NCBI GenBank assembly: GCA_029379385.1 | Contig: CM055618.1 | Location: forward strand, 7,512,134-7,576,133 | Direction: 5' to 3' | Length of the DNA: 64,000 nt | From: Quillaja saponaria | Lineage: Eukaryota; Streptophyta; Magnoliopsida; Fabales; Quillajaceae | Shown here: in pieces, positions 59,301 through 64,000 of the stretch | How the letters are laid out: each line of letters opens with the position of its first letter | Position numbering within the stretch: position 1 is the first letter of the stretch | Translations under genes and position numbers: made by a program | Notes under the pieces: generated by a model | The model's input: only the letters and a program-made list of their open reading frames with translations | Told to the model about the DNA's origin: nothing | Database searches by the model: none

Positions 59301-60831
59301 AAAAAAAAAAACTTGAGATTGAGATCGGTTTGTCTTCACTAGAACTCGTGAGACATGTTCTTAAAACAAATATTTTTTTTCCTACTTAAATCAATGTATC
59401 CATTTCTATTTTAGTAACATAATAATATAAATCATTCAAATAATCTAATATAAGCAAACTTAAAATACATCCAAAATGTATTTCTAACTAAAATATTTCT
59501 AAACAAAGCCTATTAGAGCTACTCGTCATTTGAGAGTTCTTAAATAGCATTGTTCCTCTCCAATTTTTGTTTTTTCTTTATTTCAATAAAAATTTTTTTT
59601 GCTTATTTACAAAATGTTGAATGTTTTCTTTCTCATCATTTGATACCTAGAAAAACACATAATTTTGAAAATAGGAGCTTCATTTTTCATGATTGTTCTT
59701 GCATCAATTTCAATGGCCACCACCTATCTTCACCTTATCAAAAAATTAGAAAACACTGACATAATTGAATCATAAGAACTCAAATTATTGCACATGAATA
59801 CTTATATGAAGAGCTCAAGAAAGCAATATAAGGCTTCCAAGACAAAGAGGTAATAGTGGGTTTGCTCGTATTTATAGAAGAAGACTTAAAAAACCAAAGA
59901 CCTATGTTTAAGTTAGGCAAATTTCATAAGAATTGAAATATGGGACTGGACGAATTCGTATTAAAAATTAATTGTATATGTCGACTTCACCGTAGGAATT
60001 TGGTTCATTACTAGGTTGTGGTTGGTGACAAGGTGACCTCCTTCTTGTTTGATGAACCCAAAACAATTATGAACTGTAAACATAGATTCAAGATATTTGT
60101 TGCTTCATGGCTTCTTCTTTATCTGCATGAAGGCTGTGAACATGGAAGGCTACCAAGGTATGTAGATAGGTTTGGATAAGTAAGCAACACTATTTTTTGG
60201 TAAAATATAATAGCAAACCCTTTTTAACAACTTTTCCAACAACTTCCTTCCTAAATGATCCATACTAAAAAGTAGGGGACCATAATTTTTTTGGTTAGCT
60301 AGACTATGTTTCTTGAGAATATGACTAGAATAACAGTTAAAAAACGAGTTAAGCACCATGATTTCAAAAATATTTATTTAAATAACACTTGCACTGCTAA
60401 AAAAAAAAATAAAAAAAAAATACAAAACATGAAATATGAATTTGAGTTTTCATCTGTGGGTGAACCTACAAATTAACTTAATTCATGAGTGCAAAACACA
60501 AATTGATCAAATCATTTTTATAACTCTCTAATCTATTTTATTTTTAATTTACTCTATAAAATACCCCATTATTTGAATTATTTCGTGGTACAACCTACAA
60601 ATTCATTTAATTTATTTTACAAAATGCGTCAGTTGAACACATAAATTGAGTTAGTTGGTGAGTAAAACCCACAATTCATTTTAATATCTTGTTTTACTAT
60701 TGTGTGATATGCATGACTAGAAATCACTGAATTGAATCAATTTGTGAGTTCTACCCACAATTTTTTTTTTCATTTATTTTGTAATACATAGGTTGAATCC
60801 AAAAATTGTTCCCCCAACAATGAGTGAGGTA
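59301..60831. other. AT-rich non-coding stretch
   Basis: I see nothing identifiable. It includes poly(A)-rich DNA near 60400-60420 and short recurring phrases such as ACCCACAATT. Open frames such as 59550-59759 are low complexity. Confidence 0.5.
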
Positions 60832-60836
60832 ATAAT

Positions 60837-61183
60837 TGTTAAGGCAATTGATTATGTATTACAATCACATCATCAATCACCCCCAAATAAGATAATTATA
60901 TTTATTGTTATTGTAATTGTATTCGATAGAATTAAAATTTAATTATGAGTATAATTATAGACAAAATTATAGGAAAATTTATGTCTTAAATTCTATCATG
61001 TGTTAATTATTATTATTTTTATAGTGCCTATAAATTAAAGGCTCTACCATTGTAAAAGGTAAGTGGGTGAGTAAGCATTATACATAGCCATGCAATAAAC
61101 ATATTACTTTCATCCTGTGGAGCAAGTTAAGGGTCGAATCATGTACATCTTTAGTTCTCTCGCTTTATTCTAAATTTTTTTTA
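60837..61183 (+). repeat. LTR1 of the TRIM-like element
   Basis: 347 bp, starting TGTTAAGGCAATTGATTATG and ending directly at the primer-binding site. It contains CCTATAAATTAAAGGCTCTA near 61026, the likely TATA region, and AATAAACATATTAC near 61095. A deletion of about 20 bases near its start compared with LTR3 explains its shorter length. Confidence 0.85.
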
Positions 61184-61522
61184 TGGTATCAGAGTCTCAA
61201 AAACTCTAATGAACAAATTGATCTTGAGTAGTTGTAGTCAGATGACTTTCACTATGAATGACTCTAACAACACTTATAGTGCGGTAAGAACCGTGTGAGA
61301 CTACATTTGGAGTATCTCAACTGACATTTCATAATAGTGCAACAAGAACCCCTAAAGAAATATTTCAGTTTCATGTCGTAGTAGGACGTTGTAACTATTT
61401 TCATCACAACTTATGACAACTTGTAATCATTTCAAGATAAGACACAAAAATACTACAACCAACATTCATCATTTACAGTCCAAGATGAATATTCTTAAAA
61501 GAGCATTCATCTTGTGAGGGAG

Positions 61523-61876
61523 TGTTAAAAATATTTGATTAGAATTTATTTAGATAGTTTGAAAATAGTTGACTATTCCAATCATATTCCTAATTACCCC
61601 TAATTAAGATAATCATGTATTAAATATTATAATTAATTGAATTAAAGCATAATTACAAAAATAATCATAAACACAATTAGCTATAATTATGCATTAATTC
61701 TAAGACACGTGATTGTCTTGTAGACCTATAAATTGAAGATTTTACCATTGTAAAGTGTGAGTAAGCTTCATATCCATGGAATAATCATATTGCCCTCCTC
61801 CCGTGGTGCAGGCCGATGGCTGAACTACTTAAATCTAGTCTCTTTCATTTGTTTTATTTGTTTATAATTGTTTGCA
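61523..61876 (+). repeat. LTR2 (middle) of the TRIM-like element
   Basis: 354 bp, from TGTTAAAAATATTTGA to TTTGCA, with CCTATAAATTGAAG near 61725 and CTCCTCCCGTGG near 61795. It shares the LTR layout but is visibly more diverged from LTR1 and LTR3 than they are from each other. Confidence 0.85.
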
Positions 61877-62180
61877 TGGTATTAGAGTCTTAAAAATTTC
61901 AACTAACAAATTGATCTCAAGTAACTGCAGTCGGATGATTTTTACTATAAAGACTCTCATAGCATATTGTAGTGTGGCACAACTGCATAAAGAAATGTTT
62001 GAGTTTTTTGTAATATAGTAAGACACCAAAAGAATGTAGTAAGATGTTGCAACATTTGCTTCAATGAATGCTTTTCTTCAAGACATGACATCTTATGATT
62101 CATTTCAAAAGCAGAAAAAAAGATTAAGACGGGAAATATTCATTATTTATAATCTAAAGAACATTCACCTTGTAGGAAAG

Positions 62181-62560
62181 TGTTAAAGAATTGATTATGA
62201 TTGATTAAAATTAATTATGCTATTACAATCACATTATTAATCACCTCCTAATTAAGATAATTATCTTTATTGTTATCTTAATTGTAATTAATAGAATTAA
62301 GATCTAAATATGAGTATACAATCATAGACAAAATTATAAGAAAACTTAGGCCTCAACTTTATCATTAGTCAATTATAATGATTTTTGTAGTGCTTATAAA
62401 TTAAAGGCTCTATTATTGTAAAAGATGAATGAGTGAGTAAGCATCATGCATAGCCATAGAATAAACATATTACTCTCCTCCCGTGGAGTAGGTCGAGTCA
62501 TTTATATTTTTGTGTCTCTCGATTTACTTTCATTTGTTTGTTTGATAATAAATTTATTCA
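62181..62560 (+). repeat. LTR3 of the TRIM-like element
   Basis: About 380 bp, from TGTTAAAGAATTGATTATG to TTTATTCA. It contains GCTTATAAATTAAAGGCTCT near 62391 and CTCTCCTCCCGTGGAG near 62473. Its right boundary is fixed by the ATAAT duplication at 62561-62565. Confidence 0.8.
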
Positions 62561-62565
62561 ATAAT

Positions 62566-63073
62566 AATTGGTTCTTCTCTAGTTATGTGTAAAGCTTCCT
62601 TTTTTTTCTCTTCCTTGAACATAGTCTAATCTATTTCTTTTTTCTTGTTTTCTTTAATTTCTAGGGGTCACTAATTAATGGGAATTACTAAATATTTTTT
62701 TGATTGAAACATACATATGGACATAGTTTGACAAAGATGTATGTTTAATGAAAATCACACATTTTTAATTAATTTCCCACGAATTTTTTTACTCATATCA
62801 AATAGTAAATTTCAGCTAATATTGTTAATTCTTAGTATGTCTTATATTTTATAATAGTTTGAAATGAATGATTGTAAATTCATATCTTCCTAAAAATATA
62901 ATCAAACATAACCAAGCAGTCATATTAATCACATAATTCAAAACATGACAGCATAGTCACATAAAATTAGAAAACTAACAGAAATTTGAAACATGATCAT
63001 ATTGTCATGTTCACTTAAAAAACTGAAAAAAATTTGAAATTTCACATTGTTAGGTCTACTTTCAAAATATGAT
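62566..63073. other. AT-rich non-coding spacer
   Basis: No gene or repeat is recognised between the TRIM-like element and the LTR at the right edge. Confidence 0.5.
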
Positions 63074-63303
63074 TGTTGTAAACTTTAAAGAAAAGAAATA
63101 AGCTTAAGAGAATTATGGGTGAATTGGGTGAGTATTCTTCACAAATGAACATATATTTATAGTTTAAGTTATATATAGTACAAGATACAATCAAGGCTAT
63201 AATCAAAGAGCTAACTAGGCTAAAGTCAAAGAGCTAATCAAGGAGATAGTCACATGAGCTAAACAAGAAAATTAATGCTGAAAACTATTCATTATTCCAA
63301 CAT
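63074..63303 (-). repeat. LTR of a minus-strand copia-like element running off the right edge
   Basis: On the minus strand this 230-bp unit starts TGTTGGAATAATGAATAG and ends TTTACAACA, with inverted ends TGTTG and CAACA. A TATATATAA-type TATA region lies near plus 63168-63178. Immediately upstream in the element's direction (plus 63304 onward) is CCAGCATGAGAGGCAA, like the purine-rich tract that precedes copia 3' LTRs. So this should be the 3' LTR of an element extending past 64000. The outer flank is ATGAT (63069-63073); its partner copy lies outside the window. Confidence 0.6.
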
Positions 63304-64000
63304 TGCCTCTCATGCTGGAGCATATAGATAATATGTTTCATGCTTGTTATAAGTAAAACCCAATTGGTAATTTCAAAACTCTCCTTCAATTACAATAACA
63401 TAAGGAATAATATATCATGATTCAATTCGTTTGACAAACATACTGATGAATAGTGCTCATGAACAGTATCCCCCGGTGAACTGCATTGGTGAACATTACC
63501 TTGAAGATTTTCATTAAAAATAAAAGGAGCAATGCTGGAAAGAGATACAACGCGACTTTCTAGAAAATAAAAGGAGCATCACTAGAAAGAACACAAAAAA
63601 AGTTGAAAAAATACTGTTGGTGATGGAGGCATAATGAAAAAGTTCATATGGATATTGTGTGAGTCATCATACCCTAAAATAAAACAGGTTTAAAAAGGAA
63701 ATGGGTTGAGCTATCACATAGCCAAAATAGATAATTAGGGATCGAGACAAGAGGAAAAAAGTCAAACTAGTTGCATAGAGTCTTTGTGATATTCCAGACT
63801 AGGAAATATAAACTTGTTGAAACTGCTAAAGATTACACTAATCATAAAGTCAATGAATTTTGCAACAACTTGTGAAAAATAGGTTCCATGATTGATCATT
63901 AGTTCCAATTATGACTAAAACTTAGCACTATTACAATAAGGTGTAAAACTCAAATATACATTAAATAAACCAGAAAAGCTTAAGAGCTTCATCAAGAACT
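63304..64000 (-). mobile_element. Internal part of the same copia-like element, partial
   Basis: The sequence right of the LTR shows no clear pol motifs on the minus strand. It includes a local duplication, AAAATAAAAGGAGCA, at about 63518 and 63566, and the phrase GAACAGTATCCCCCGGTGAA near 63462. The element may be non-autonomous or rearranged. Its identity beyond the LTR is uncertain. Confidence 0.35.

Larger units (their letters stand above)
60837..62560 (+). mobile_element. TRIM-like element with three LTRs and two internal domains
   Basis: The order is LTR1 (60837-61183), internal 1 (61184-61522), LTR2 (61523-61876), internal 2 (61877-62180), LTR3 (62181-62560). Each LTR begins TGTTAA. 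Both internal domains begin with a primer-binding site for initiator methionine tRNA (TGGTATCAGAGT at 61184, TGGTATTAGAGT at 61877) and end in a purine-rich tract (GTGAGGGAG, TAGGAAAG). The whole is flanked by ATAAT at 60832-60836 and 62561-62565, a matching 5-bp target duplication. Neither internal domain (339 and 304 bp) codes for protein, so it depends on proteins from other elements. LTR1 and LTR3 look more alike than either is to LTR2. Confidence 0.85.

Overview
The window is nuclear DNA of a flowering plant, most likely a eudicot. It is AT-rich, its genes have many GT-AG introns, and the space between and inside genes is filled with plant LTR retrotransposons, LINE fragments, SINE tails and simple repeats. 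I could not name the species.

Three host genes are well supported. (1) A LENG1-like protein with a Cir_N domain lies on the minus strand at 11872-12543. Its coding region is uninterrupted and it has an intron in the 5' UTR. (2) The plant INTS11/CPSF73-II homologue lies on the plus strand at 26999-42936. Its 13 coding exons join without a frame break into 648 codons, with every metallo-beta-lactamase/beta-CASP metal ligand present. (3) A membrane-anchored RING-H2 E3 ligase lies on the minus strand at 44061-49985, with 5 coding exons and 363 codons. Genes 1 and 2 are divergent, genes 2 and 3 convergent.

Between genes 1 and 2 sits a complete 9.9-kb Ty3/gypsy element of the Tat lineage (15755-25657). 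It has two 399-bp LTRs about 92% identical and an exact 5-bp target-site duplication. Its gag, protease, RT-RNase H, extra archaeal-type RNase H and integrase regions carry stops and frameshifts. Between integrase and the 3' LTR it has four 140-bp tandem repeats and an antisense gene with its own TATA box, a palindromic G-box and two apparent spliceable introns. Both LTRs keep an exact CCAAT-N9-CCACG match, the endoplasmic-reticulum stress element.

Smaller elements decorate the gene introns: a LINE reverse-transcriptase fragment (intron 6 of gene 2), a LINE 3' end with a 72-bp internal duplication and a solo LTR with exact target duplication (intron 9), a retrotransposon primer-binding site (intron 10), and short SINE tails in introns of genes 1 and 3.

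The left 3 kb holds a decayed Ty1/copia pol. The right 14 kb has no host gene that I can see. It holds a decayed orphan copy of the Tat-type antisense protein (51.7-54.8 kb), a diverged 440-bp direct repeat with degenerate GGCCAAATATG-like motifs (56.7-59.3 kb), a non-coding TRIM-like element with three LTRs and two internal domains flanked by a matching 5-bp target duplication (60837-62560), and a minus-strand LTR of an element running off the right edge.
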